A stretch of DNA of 64,000 nucleotides from Rosellinia necatrix (Eukaryota > Ascomycota > Sordariomycetes > Xylariales > Xylariaceae): the NCBI GenBank assembly GCA_021209875.1, contig JAGYVD010000003.1, positions 3,348,001 through 3,412,000 of the forward strand, in the 5' to 3' direction. Below, in pieces: positions 1-11,809 of this stretch (the first letter of the stretch is position 1; every line of letters begins with the position of its first letter). Under the pieces are notes generated by a model, which worked only from the letters and a program-made list of their open reading frames with translations, searched no databases and was not told where the DNA came from. The position numbers and the translations under genes were made by a program.

Positions 1-508
1 CCGGCATCGAATTTTGGCATCCCGATGGCCGCAGTGGTAGATGCACAGAAGTCGCCTGAGCTGTGAGTACACTTTCTCCTCCGGCCACTTTCGCCATCGC
101 TTTCGTACCACACAGGAGGAAGAACGGGGAACAAAAATAAAAGAAAGAAATACAAAGACCCCTTGATAGACCGCAGAGTACTCATTTTATCCCACCTGTT
201 GTTGTCATCATCTGGTATCTCCCCGTGCGAGATGGGAATATAGAAACAAACTGACCTGGCCACATCAAACTCGCAGCATCTCTGGCCACATGACCCTCGC
301 GCTCTGTATCTACTCGGCGACTTTCATGCGGTACTCCCTTGCCATCCAACCCAAGAATTATCTCCTCTTCTTGTGTCACTTCGTCAACGAGGGTTCGCAA
401 CTTACACAAGGCTATCGGTATCTGAACTGGCACCATTGGGGTGCTAAGGAGAAAGCTGGCATCACGGGCACCATCAAAGAGAAAGTCGCCGCCGCAACTA
501 GCAGTTAG
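1..508 (+). CDS. MPC1: Mitochondrial pyruvate carrier subunit 1 (3' part)
   Basis: This is the C-terminal 97 residues of the MPC1 subunit, which pairs with an MPC2/3-type partner in the inner mitochondrial membrane to import pyruvate. The gene runs off the left edge. Visible exons are 1-62 and 277-508, with a GTGAGT donor at 63 and a GCAG acceptor ending at 276. Across the junction the frame reads ...[18 protein letters not shown]. The diagnostic family motifs are SNFGIPMAA in the first exon, and [16 protein letters not shown] and [13 protein letters not shown] in the second. The tail is short and ends in a Lys/Ala-rich stretch, as in fungal orthologues. The N-terminus and any upstream introns are outside the window. 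The identification is firm. The next gene downstream, 5 kb away on the same strand, is pyruvate carboxylase, another pyruvate-consuming step. Confidence 0.93.
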
Positions 509-3500
509 GTCGAGGCAGCCGTTTCGAAATAAGAACTTTCCTGATTAGATAGATATTTGGAGTTTGTCGAATAGATACGGAAGATACCAAAGTTGGAAGG
601 AGAGGGAGGAAGAGGGACGACGAGAGGGGACTGTTGGGGTTGGGTACGCCGGGGAATGGCGACCTGAATGAAATATTCTAGCCAGAACTTAGAGGAACAA
701 ATGCAGCCTACTCGTGAGCAGGCAGCCGGAGCCGGGCTCCAGAGCGAGAGGCGGCAGGCTGCCATCCCTCCCTACAGGAATACGAAGAATACAATAGGCA
801 CACTGTATTTCTACCGCATAGGATTCGTTTGTGCAAGAAGCAAACTATCAATAGATTTATCAACATAGTCGAACATAGGGATGGTGTGTCTCCGTTCTCC
901 AAAAAAAGAAAAGGGGAATGCGAGATCATGGCTTTGGGGGAACTTCTAGGCAAGTTACCCTTTAACGCTAGCACCACCACATATTCTTTTTGCGCCTTTT
1001 ATATACGCCCATGTAGGCGTATGGGAAGCAGAGGTACGTTAGCTTCCACTCTTGCCGAGCAATGCTAATACTGCGCCACATATATATTCCGTAGATCATC
1101 GCCTCCTGAGCCGTCTAGGTCACGCATACCTCGACCGCCAAGCCCGCACTTCGTATCGATGAAGACCACCAGGCATATGTTGCACAACCGCCACCAGTAC
1201 AGATGACTCGAAAAGAACGTCTCTGTGCTGGTCGTAGGCTGCATAACAGGGATCATGCAATTCATTTTGGATCTTGGGGTAATCTAGATCTGCCTCGTTC
1301 TCCATGACAGCCGAACTAAAACGGAGTTCAAGCATTCGTTCGAATACTGCTTCCTCGCCTATCTGCCTTGCACGAACACAGTATGTACGTGGCAGTAATA
1401 GCCCTGGATAGTGGCGAACCGGAATCAGAAGAATATTCCCGCACTCCATTGTGTTTGGATGCCTAGGCAGGCGGCAGGCTAGCCACACTTCCTAAGGGTT
1501 GGGTTTTGCCGCGTGTAGATGCTTTCTCCCCTCTGCAGGAAAAGATGGTGTGAAGACGACAAGGGTGATTTACCTATATAGCGCAAGCCAACAATAGTGC
1601 TGGCTGTCGACCTAGTCGGCTTAGGGCCAACCACCCACAGGCGCGCTGTCTCGTCGAACCCCTCCTTGCGCTCCGCAAGGATTTTCTAAAGCGACAGGGT
1701 CGAGGGACGATAATGACGCTTTAAAACTGAGCTTAGAACATTTCGTCGAAAGAATATCAGAATGTGAGACCCCTGAGGGTGGTCAGGTGACGGTAGCTGC
1801 CGTGCCAAGCACCGATGTCACGGTACTACTTTTGATTTCGTCTCCAGATGGAGTGAATACTCTGCATTGGTGTCGGCCAAAGGGAGACAAGCGTGCCGCG
1901 AGGACCAATCACCACATCACCTACGGATTGTAAGAAGGCTCCGCCAGAAGCCAAGTCAGAATAGAGCTCACGGTATGCGGCGGTTTATGTCATTGATGGG
2001 GTACCAAGCCGGCTTGATGCATGAGAAATGCACTTGGCGACAGGTACAAGATAGTCTCAACGAGGAGCGCCTCCCTGCGGTCATCGCTAGGGGGGTCCTG
2101 ACTGGTAGATATTTAATAGCGCATTCTTGGAACACTCGGTTGATTGGATGTGATGGCAACGCATGGGATGGACATGGACAAGTCAGATAAGCAAGAAAGC
2201 GGGCGTGCAACGGAACGAGAAGGCTGCCAGTTGGGATGCTAGCTGATCCGCGTACCTAGGCAGTCATTTCATATTGCTTCGTATCAACATGAAGTGCATA
2301 ATTTCGGAACGTGTCATGGTTGTATGTATTCAATCGAGAGGACGAGCTTTTAGTGAAGCATGGTCCGAAGTCGTTGGAAGCGAGCAACCGCAACAGTGCT
2401 TAGCCGGCAATCCAAGGGATGAATGCCAAGTAGCAGCAGATATATCATCCGCATCCAATACAGCAACGGGCAAGCAGGCGGACCAAATAGTTCTAATGCT
2501 TGTTAGGGGTGTTTCCGCCCCTTAGTCGTTGTCCCAAGTGGTCACCCCCCAAAGATAGTCGACTACCTGGGCGTCTAAGTAAGTAGTCCTATGAACTTTA
2601 AAAAAAAAAAAAAATCTCTCACCTATGATCACGCGGGCATGCAGATTATTGCAGCTAGCCAGGAAGTAAGACTGGTAATCCGCGCAGAACAAGCCTCCTA
2701 GATTGCGCCGAGACGGACGGCGGATGAGGCCCCCGACCTTAGAACGAGATAGAACTGATGTCACTGCCTATCTAAGTAATTGAAGGGCTTGGGGTGAGTG
2801 TCGCGTCAGTCCGCGGCCGTTTCCTACCTTTTCAGAGAGAGAAAATCGGCGAGGACGGCGAGACTTGTTGAATCATGGTTGGAAAGACAGAAACAGGAAC
2901 ACACAGATATAAGAATTAGAGTTGACCTTTGAAAAGCGGGCTAAAGTCTAACTTCAGTTAAGGTCAGGTGGTGTCCAGGCTTAACTGGTCGGAATTCGGA
3001 GACTTCATGATATAGAAATAGCCATACGTAACCTTGTTATGTACCTAATTCTAAACCATTTGAATTCGACTCTTCTGATTGGCTATAACCCCGCTAAGAC
3101 GGTGGGATGTCATTGTGGGGGCCACCCTTACTGAGACTGTCTATTTTTCTGCGATGCCTTGGGTGTCATTTCCTTCTCTCCTCTGGTCCGGTCCCCCAAA
3201 TTTTAGCAGGCACCACTTAGGCAAGCCATTACCTGGCCCCTTATCCGTTCCAATCAGGGGCAGCTGCACGTTTTGTAGGCTCTCCAACTCTCTCCTAAGT
3301 AGGTACCTGGCTATATATCTCAGATATCTCACAGCTATTCCACCAGACACACGTAAGTATGTACCTATGTAGCCCCCAACGTTGGTATCTGCACGTGTCG
3401 GACGTACCACAATGATATTATTGTCCTCCAGTAGCTACCTACTCAGAACCCGAGTGGCACACAGCCTGTCACCGAGCCTTAAGCCATGGACGATAGCCTT

Positions 3501-5584
3501 CCGGAATATCTGTGACCCTTTATACCGGTGGCCATATTATGCCGATCTAAAATAAAAATAATCAAATAATAAAAAAATCCGAAGCAGCCTGTCAGGGAGG
3601 CTTGAGCCTCCGGACAGAGCCTACCTATCCACACAGTCCAGTCTCGATTAGGCTCGATTAACCAGGGCTGCAGTGTTACAGCGCACGGTAGGTAAGTACT
3701 TAATCTGGATTGCCATGCTCTATTTGGGTAGGCAGGCCCTGTATCTATAATGATGCAGGGCATAAGCGCAGGGTGTAGGCGCACATGCTTGGGCTGAGCA
3801 GGACGAACAGGGCAGGTTTTACCCCGCCAAACCCCGCCAGCAAGCTTCGGTCACTAGCTAGCTACCCTGGGCTGGGATTTACCTAGTCATGGACAGCCTC
3901 TGCCCCCGACGGCCACGGACATTTTGCACGTGCCAGCTTCGACAGGCCAGATGCGGAATGCTAGAATCCCGAAGATTTTATTTGCCGCCGGAAAGCGGTG
4001 TGCCACCCCTTGCCTCCTTCTGGGTTCGATGCATACAAGGTGCTGCGGGCCAGTTAGAGCCGATGGTGGGCTTTACTTTAACTGTGCAGCAGCCAGCTCA
4101 GGGGTCCAGGAATGCCGTCGTCAGCTGAAGCTTGGTTTCCGACAAGATTCGCACGAGCGCGTATGCGCCGTCGATTATAGGACGTCTCGGCCTGATCCAG
4201 TATCTCTTGGCCTGGCCGCAAGCCCGGGTAGGTAGATACCACAGATATATGCCCTCTGTTCCCGTATCGGCCTGATCAAAATAAAACCAAACCACAACCG
4301 GGGCTGGGCTACCTTTATCAGGCAGGCAAATGGGCTTGTCTGCTTCTACCAAGCCGCCGCCGAGCCTGGGTTTCTTTCGCCTATACGTGCATACAGTACA
4401 AACAAGCCGGTGTATGCATACGGGTTATCATTGACGTGAGGGGCGTACTTAGGTAGTATGAGGTGATGCATGGTACAAACATATGTATCACGTCCACACC
4501 CAACCAGCCTCCTTGCTCTGAATTCATATCACAGTACCTACTACCTACCTACTCCTCACTCTCCTTTGCCAAGATGGATACGGGCATGGGTGATGAGACA
4601 GATAAGTCGATCGGAGCCGTTCCCGACGGGGTTTCACACAGCCAGTGTTGGGAAGAGCAACCATACCTAGGCAGTGGTCACTGCCCGTCACTTATGAACT
4701 TTACCACCCACTGGCTACCTACCTAGGCAATGGGTATCTGCCTCCCTCGGCATGCTGCGGATATCACGACCAGCTCGTCCCTCCCCTCCCATGCTCAGCT
4801 GTGACACAATTCTAGAACCAAGTACCCAGATGTTGATTGCCCAGGTACATGCCTGCGCCATAGCTAGATACCTACCCAGGTACCTAGGAAGTTCAAGGCA
4901 CTAGCGCAAGTAGAAACAGCACCTCGAGCTGTAACTACCCAGGCATGCCACCCTCCCTACATGCTAAGGCGTACCGAGGATTCGTGCATGGTGAAAACGC
5001 ACTAGGTTGGGTAAGCAGGTAGGTAACTAGGTAGGTAATTACGGTACCTAAGCACTGTATGTAGCTCCATCTCTGGCTCCGCGTTTTATCTAACTTGTTT
5101 CTATCTCTCGATCCATTCGCGTAATGCCGCTCTAGGCGACAATTGACCCTCTCTGTGCCTTATAAGTATATTTCCCTCATCTCCTTCGTCTCCCTCCCCG
5201 GCTGTCTCTTCTCACTCGCAAGATCCGAGTCCTCCCACACCTCCTGTTAGTCATTGCTAGCATTCCTAGCGCACGCCTAAACCGACTCCTCACTTACCTT
5301 TAAAAGCCGCACGTGTATATTGAGGGGGTGTCCGGTCTTGTGTCCTGGAACTATCTCGAATACCTAAAACACAGACAGCGGGGGACCGGCGTTGGCAAAC
5401 AATCACAACCCCGCCAACTACAAGCGAGGCCCGGGCTTTGATATTGTCCACGGCTCACATCTCACGTCACGTCCACAGCAGCTCGGATCGGTGCACTAGG
5501 CTCGAATCCCCCTGAGATCCCTCACATCATCCTGTCGAGCCATTTCCCCCACCAACCTCATATTCTCCGTAACCAACAACAAAC
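509..5584. other. Long spacer between MPC1 and PYC, no supported gene
   Basis: This 5 kb has no recognisable protein family on either strand. Small open frames exist but lack conserved motifs. The longest is a 122-codon minus-strand frame at 1120-1488, which looks protein-like but is unplaced. From about 4,500 onward the DNA is rich in TACCTAGGTA/TAGGTAGGTA words (for example 4860-4890 and 5016-5050). The last 400 bp before the PYC start are C/T-rich and end in a CAACAACAAAC leader, typical of a fungal promoter and 5' UTR. Confidence 0.6.
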
Positions 5585-8500
5585 ATGGAAGAGATCGAGG
5601 CGCTCCGAGCAGCACAGGCTACTCACGCTATCGACGAGGATGTATTCGAGGAGGAGCCCGGTCCGAGGCCCGGAAAGACCGCCCACCATATCCGCGCCAA
5701 CAGTTCCATTATGCATTTGAACAAAATCTTGGGTGAGTCTATGCCGCACTACCAGAGCGCCCTCGGCCTTTCTCGACACGTCACTAATTCGTCCTAACTC
5801 GCTCCAGTTGCCAACAGAGGCGAAATCCGTAAGTATCAATATGTTATACGAAACCCATTCCACGAGATGTATGGCTAACCTGGTCGGTAGCTATTCGTGT
5901 AAGACCCCACCACCATAGCGGAGGAGCAAGGCGAATCAATGCAGACTGATTGTTGACAATTGAGCAAATAACAGATTTTCAGAACTGTAAGTTCTTACGA
6001 GATCATGATCCCTCCCCCCTTCCCCGGAGAAAGCGCCCGCGGCTAACACGAGGCACAGGCGCATGAATTATCACTGCACACCGTCGCCGTCTTTAGGTAT
6101 GTCGCTGGTCCAAGCAGCCGAGGTCCGCATGACCGGCGTAACATCACGCTAACCCCACCAGTTATGAGGACCGTCTTAGCATGCATCGACAGAGTACGCA
6201 AACCCCCAAGCCAGAGAGCATGGGATACGCTGCTAATACTATACCACAGAGGCCGATGAGGCGTATGTCATCGGAAAGCGTGGCCAATACACACCTGTAG
6301 GTGCCTATCTCGCTGGCGACGAGATTATTAAGATTGCGTTGGAGCATGGAGTCCAGATGATCCACCCAGGTATGTGCAACGCGCTACCCCGCCATCGTCA
6401 TGGGTTGCTAAAGTATCGAAACATTAGGATACGGCTTTCTCTCCGAAAACGCTGTGTTCGCGCGAAATGTCGAGAAAGCTGGTTTGATTGTGAGTGACTC
6501 CGCGCAAGCCCCGCCCAATCCGATCCACTTTGGGCTCAGCTCGACTCATGATGTGCATATGTAGTTCGTCGGCCCTTCACCCGAAGTCATTGACGCTCTT
6601 GGCGACAAGGTATCGGCTCGGAAACTCGCCATAGCTGCCAATGTGCCTGTTGTGCCCGGAACCCCTGGCGCGGTCGGCACATACGAAGAAGTCAAGAGTT
6701 TCACAGACGAATATGGCTTCCCCATCATCATCAAGGCCGCCTTTGGCGGTGGCGGCCGAGGCATGCGGGTCGTACGGGAGCAGTCGGACCTGAAAGAATC
6801 TTTTGATCGGGCCACTTCCGAGGCAAAGACGGCCTTCGGAAATGGTACGGTTTTCGTTGAGCGCTTCCTTGATAAGCCGAAGCATATCGAAGTTCAACTA
6901 CTAGGAGATAATCACGGGAACATTGTCCACCTATACGAGCGTGACTGCTCGGTTCAACGAAGGCATCAAAAGGTGGTCGAGATCGCTCCGGCCAAGGATC
7001 TTCCCGCAGAAACCCGAGATGCCATTCTCGCTGATGCCGTGAAGCTAGCTAGATCCGTGAATTACCGAAATGCCGGTACTGCGGAGTTCTTAGTGGATCA
7101 ACAGAACCGATACTACTTCATCGAGATTAATCCACGCATTCAAGTCGAGCATACCATTACCGAGGAAATCACCGGCATAGATATCGTGGCTGCTCAGATC
7201 CAGATTGCCGCGGGCGCCACCCTCCAGCAACTTGGTCTGACTCAAGACCGCATCTCTACCCGGGGTTTCGCCATTCAATGCCGAATTACCACCGAGGATC
7301 CCGCTAAGCAATTCCAGCCTGATACTGGCAAGATCGAGGTGTACAGATCTGCTGGTGGTAATGGTGTCCGCCTTGATGGAGGCAATGGTTTTGCAGGCGC
7401 TGTCATTACCCCCTACTATGATTCTATGCTGGTCAAATGCACATGCCATGGCTCCACCTACGAGATTGCCCGTCGTAAAGTCCTTCGAGCTCTGATCGAG
7501 TTCCGCGTCCGTGGTGTGAAGACCAACATTCCTTTCCTCGCTTCTCTTCTCACTCACCCGACATTTATCGATGGAAATTGCTGGACTACCTTCATTGACG
7601 ATACGCCACAGCTCTTTGACCTTGTCGGCAGCCAAAACCGAGCGCAGAAGCTACTTGCATACCTCGGTGATGTTGCCGTAAACGGCAGCAGCATCAAGGG
7701 CCAGATTGGCGAACCCAAATTCAAGGGCGAGTTCATCCTACCAGAGCTCTTGAATGCGGACGGCTCTAAGGTTGATGTGTCGCAGCCATCTACCAAAGGA
7801 TGGCGACAAATTCTTTTAGACCAAGGCCCAAAGGGCTTTGCTAAGGCCGTCCGGCAATACAAGGGCTGCCTGCTTATGGATACTACTTGGCGTGATGCTC
7901 ACCAGTCATTGCTTGCTACCCGTGTGCGAACCGTTGATCTTCTTGGAATTGCAAAGGAGACAAGCCACGCCTTGAGCAACCTATACAGCTTGGAATGTTG
8001 GGGAGGTGCCACCTTTGACGTCGCCTACCGGTTCCTCTACGAAGATCCTTGGGATCGACTACGTAAAATGCGCAAGGCAGTTCCCAATATTCCCTTTCAG
8101 ATGCTTCTCCGCGGAGCCAATGGCGTTGCGTACGCTTCGCTCCCGGACAATGCTATCGAGCACTTTGTCGAACATGCGAAGAAGAATGGCGTTGATATCT
8201 TTCGGGTATTTGACGCCTTGAACGACATCAACCAGCTCGAGGTCGGCATTAAGGCTGTACAGAAGGCTGGCGGTGTCGCCGAGGGCACTGTTTGTATTTC
8301 AGGGGACATGCTGGTATGTTAATATTTCCTTTTTGCTTCTATTGGAGGTTTCTTGTATGCTCTTCTCCGGCTTCCAACCGAACCGAGCACCCCAGAGACG
8401 TTGAACTAGGCTCAACTCAAACCTACGGCCCCAAATTGTTATGACATTGCCATATAACCGTTACTAATTTCCTTGCTAGAACCCCAAGAAGAAATATAAC

Positions 8501-9932
8501 CTTGAGTACTACCTGGACCTAGTCGACAAACTAGTTGCTCTTGATATCGACGTACTAGGGCTGAAAGATATGGCTGGCGTCTTGAAGCCTCACGCTGCCA
8601 CCTTATTAGTCGGGTCGATTCGCAAAAAGTACCCCGACCTCCCGATCCATGTTCATACCCACGATTCTGCGGGTACTGGTGTTGCCTCAATGGTTGCCTG
8701 CGCCAAGGCCGGTGCAGATGCTGTTGACGCTGCAACCGATAGCTTATCCGGAATGACATCACAGCCTAGCATCAACGCCATATTAGCGTCTCTCGAAGGC
8801 AGCGATTTAGACCCAGGTCTGAATCCCGCTCACGTTCGTGCTCTGGATGTTTATTGGTCTCAACTACGTCTTTTGTATTCCCCATTCGAAGCTCATCTAG
8901 CGGGCCCCGACCCAGAGGTGTATGAGCATGAAATTCCTGGGGGCCAACTCACGAATATGATGTTCCAAGCCTCTCAATTGGGCCTGGGCTCACAGTGGGC
9001 GGAGACGAAGAAGGCATACGAGCATGCAAACGATCTACTTGGCGATATTGTCAAGGTGACGCCTACATCCAAGGTTGTTGGCGACCTGGCTCAGTTTATG
9101 GTATCCAACAAGCTATCTTCCCAAGATGTAGTCGATCGCGCTGGCGAGCTCGACTTTCCCGGCTCAGTGCTCGAGTTCCTTGAGGGTATGATGGGCCAGC
9201 CTTACGGCGGATTCCCCGAGCCCCTGCGTAGTAGGGCGCTACGAAACCGCCGTAAGTTTGACAAGCGGCCAGGTTTGTATCTTGACCCTGTAGACTTCAA
9301 GAAGGTCCGAGCCGAGCTGAACCAGAAGTGGGGCCATGTGACCGAATGCGACCTTGCTTCCCACTTAATGTATCCGAAGGTATTCGACGATTACAAGAAG
9401 TTCATTCAAAAGTATGGCGATCTATCCGTTCTACCAACAAGATATTTCCTCTCCGCTCCCCAGATTGGCGAGGAATTCCACGTTGAGCTCGAGAAAGGCA
9501 AGGTTCTCATCCTGAAGCTCCTGGCGGTTGGGCCTTTGTCAGAGAACACAGGTCAACGTGAAGTTTTCTACGAGATGAATGGTGAAGTCCGCCAGGTTAC
9601 GGTTGATGACAACAAGGCCAGTGTTGAGAATGTCAGCCGGCCTAAGGCCGACCCCGGCGATTCAAGCCAAGTCGGCGCACCCATGGCTGGCGTGCTTGTC
9701 GAATTGCGAGTACACGAAGGCTCCGAGGTTAAGAAGGGTGACCCTCTCGCAGTTCTGAGCGCTATGAAGATGGTGAGTTACTTGACCAATTTAATTAACG
9801 CTATAAAATGCTAATATAAGACAGGAAATGGTTATCTCTGCTCCCCACAACGGAAAGGTCAATGGGCTCCAAGTCAAGGAGGGTGATTCTGTTGATGGCT
9901 CCGACCTTGTTTGCAAGATCACAAAGGCTTAA
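5585..9932 (+). CDS. PYC1: Pyruvate carboxylase (cytosolic, biotin-dependent)
   Basis: The enzyme carboxylates pyruvate to oxaloacetate with ATP and bicarbonate (anaplerosis, gluconeogenesis). Eleven exons give 1196 residues, the usual fungal length: 5585-5732, 5808-5828, 5891-5898, 5975-5986, 6059-6096, 6162-6193, 6250-6369, 6428-6489, 6565-8313, 8480-9772 and 9825-9932. The frame was checked at every junction. Domains in order are biotin carboxylase (VANRGEIPIRIFRT near residue 50, GGGGRGM near 208, ERDCSVQRRHQK), then carboxyltransferase (MDTTWRDAHQSLLATRVR near 583, GGATFDVA, HVHTHDSAGTG), then a C-terminal biotinyl domain. The biotinylated lysine is in SAMKMEM at about 1160, split by the last intron. 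There is no mitochondrial presequence, consistent with fungal cytosolic PYC. The start is chosen at the first ATG after an A-rich leader. Oddities are exons 2, 3 and 4 of only 21, 8 and 12 nt, needed to encode the invariant GEIPIRIFRT. Confidence 0.95.
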
Positions 9933-11809
9933 AAATCGGGATTACGGTTGGGTAACGGGAACTATATTGGCTCTGTGCTATGGTTGTGCCAGCCTTTGCA
10001 GCCGATACACTGTGATAGTGAGGATACGAATAAGACTTTCACCTAGAGGATCCCCTACCCGTGCCTTGTGCTTCCTTCCCAACATTCGTTAGTTCTAATA
10101 AGATACGAAAATTGAATATGATAAACTATAGCCATTCTGAAAGAATAGCTTGAAAAACAACTGGTGCTATAATAGACCGAATGTTGAGAGTAAGGCCCAG
10201 TGATATGAGGGCAGAACCTGGGCCGCAAGTGGATGACATAAAATAGGAGTAGGGCCTGATAGGTAGAACGAGAGCCTCTTCGCCCTTGTATACACTAAAA
10301 TATTGCTAGAGCCACCGTGGGATAGCCGGTGCCACACTATGTGAATTGTACACTTGGTAGATATATATAAAGACTCGGAGAATACTTCTCTCTGGAGTTG
10401 GTTATGGCCGATAAGGGAGTAGTCAGTAATGGCTCAGTCAGTGATAATCATTTAAAATCGTAACAATTATTGTAGCGTTGAAACTGAGTAATGCAATTTA
10501 ATTAACCATATGATACATCAGGAGTTGATAACTGCAAATGGCCATTTCAAGCATGCGCAGCCCGGGGGCGTCCACCAAGGCACCACCCAGATCGGCGACA
10601 GAGGACAGGGCGAGAATGAAGAGGATGGCACGAGGATATAATGATGCCCCACCAGTCACTACGCGACGGCGTGCATCGCTGGATTGATCATCAGACGGGG
10701 GATGGGTGGTATGAGTGGTATGAGTGGTAACTAAAACACTAACATGTAGTGTAGGGCGCCTATTCGAAAATGGGAGCACCTAAACAGACGATACACTGAC
10801 GGTGGATGAGAAATGGGGACCGACTTCATATTTAAGTTTCATCGTATTTCACGGGCTTAGCTCTTGGTCATGGCCTTTTGTTTTCCACTCGTATAATTGC
10901 CGTGGCCGGTACGATCACCAGCACCAGGGAAAAAAACAGTACCGTATTGAGAGTGCAAATAGCGGATGCATTACTGCAGTTGGCCTTGTGCAGGATGATA
11001 GGTGAGTAGGAGAAATACCGTTAACAAAGTTTGCCCCGGTGATTTACAGTTAAGCTCCATTTGTAGTATCAGAATTAAGGTTCGGGTTGTTAGTATCTAT
11101 GGATGGAGGGTATGGAATGACGTGATGAAAAAAAGGGAGGAAACGGGATGGCAAATAACTTGAGGGATGAGGTATGCAACCTAAGACTCATCATATTTGA
11201 AGGTTAGTTTCCCCTAATCGCAGTATGAGTGGAAAATAAAGATATTGACAAGAAATGTGAGTATGAACGGGTTGGCTGGGTATCGGCAGCGAGAGAGAAG
11301 ATAGGGGCTTCTCAGCTAGGCGCGGTGCTGATATTACATATTTAAAACAATTATAAATTCAAAGCTTTGGGAGTATGGCAAAAGTTATGATGATCCTCAA
11401 TTCGTCATGTGTTATCTTACAATTACACTGTAGTGCGCCCTCACCAAAACAAGCTTCTAAAGGTATTAGAGATCGACCAAACTCGATATTTTTAGTTGCC
11501 CCTGGATTCTTCCGCAAGCCCCTCGGCCAAGGAATAATACCCGATTCTCCATCCTGGCCGAAAAGTATTGCATAGGCGCATTAATTCTCCCCAAGCTACG
11601 GAACTTTTGCGCAATCCTCCGCTCTCCGATATGTATGAGCACTTGCTTACTGTGCAAATTGGTACCAAATGTTAGTCGGCTAGAGACACAAGTGGCTCTG
11701 TAGAGGGAACGCCATATGATTGATACTGTAGCGCACATGCTTCATCCACCGTGGGTGGATACGTGGGCTGTATCATCACGGGCATCAACAGGATAGGCTG
11801 AGGCGGCGA
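9933..11809. other. Spacer between convergent PYC and clathrin heavy chain
   Basis: This 1.9 kb is AT-rich between two 3' ends. The only protein-like element is a minus-strand fragment resembling the start of a fungal MFS transporter (10498-10779, listed separately). The rest contains scattered stops in all frames and no repeats of note. Confidence 0.55.
10498..10779 (-). pseudogene. Possible N-terminal fragment of an MFS transporter
   Basis: A 93-codon minus-strand frame ends in a hydrophobic helix followed by a LGGALVDAPGLRMLEMAIC stretch. This matches the layout at the first transmembrane segment of fungal MFS drug and nutrient transporters, where an apolar helix is followed by AP.xRLxExxICRxYY. 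After MAIC the similarity stops, a stop codon follows, and the PYC 3' region begins, so no room exists for the remaining eleven helices. It is therefore most likely a truncated relic, or a first exon whose remainder is lost. The match is from motif recognition only, and a chance open frame cannot be excluded. Confidence 0.4.

Noticed and set aside
1867..2525. Two + strand frames of 107 and 83 codons in the MPC1-PYC spacer
   Set aside because: No family motif, no codon bias like the neighbouring genes and no splice signals that extend them.
5490..5510. tRNA B-box-like GGCTCGAATCC
   Set aside because: No A-box at the right distance and no acceptor-stem pairing could be found, and it lies in the PYC promoter. 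No tRNA gene was recognised anywhere in the window.
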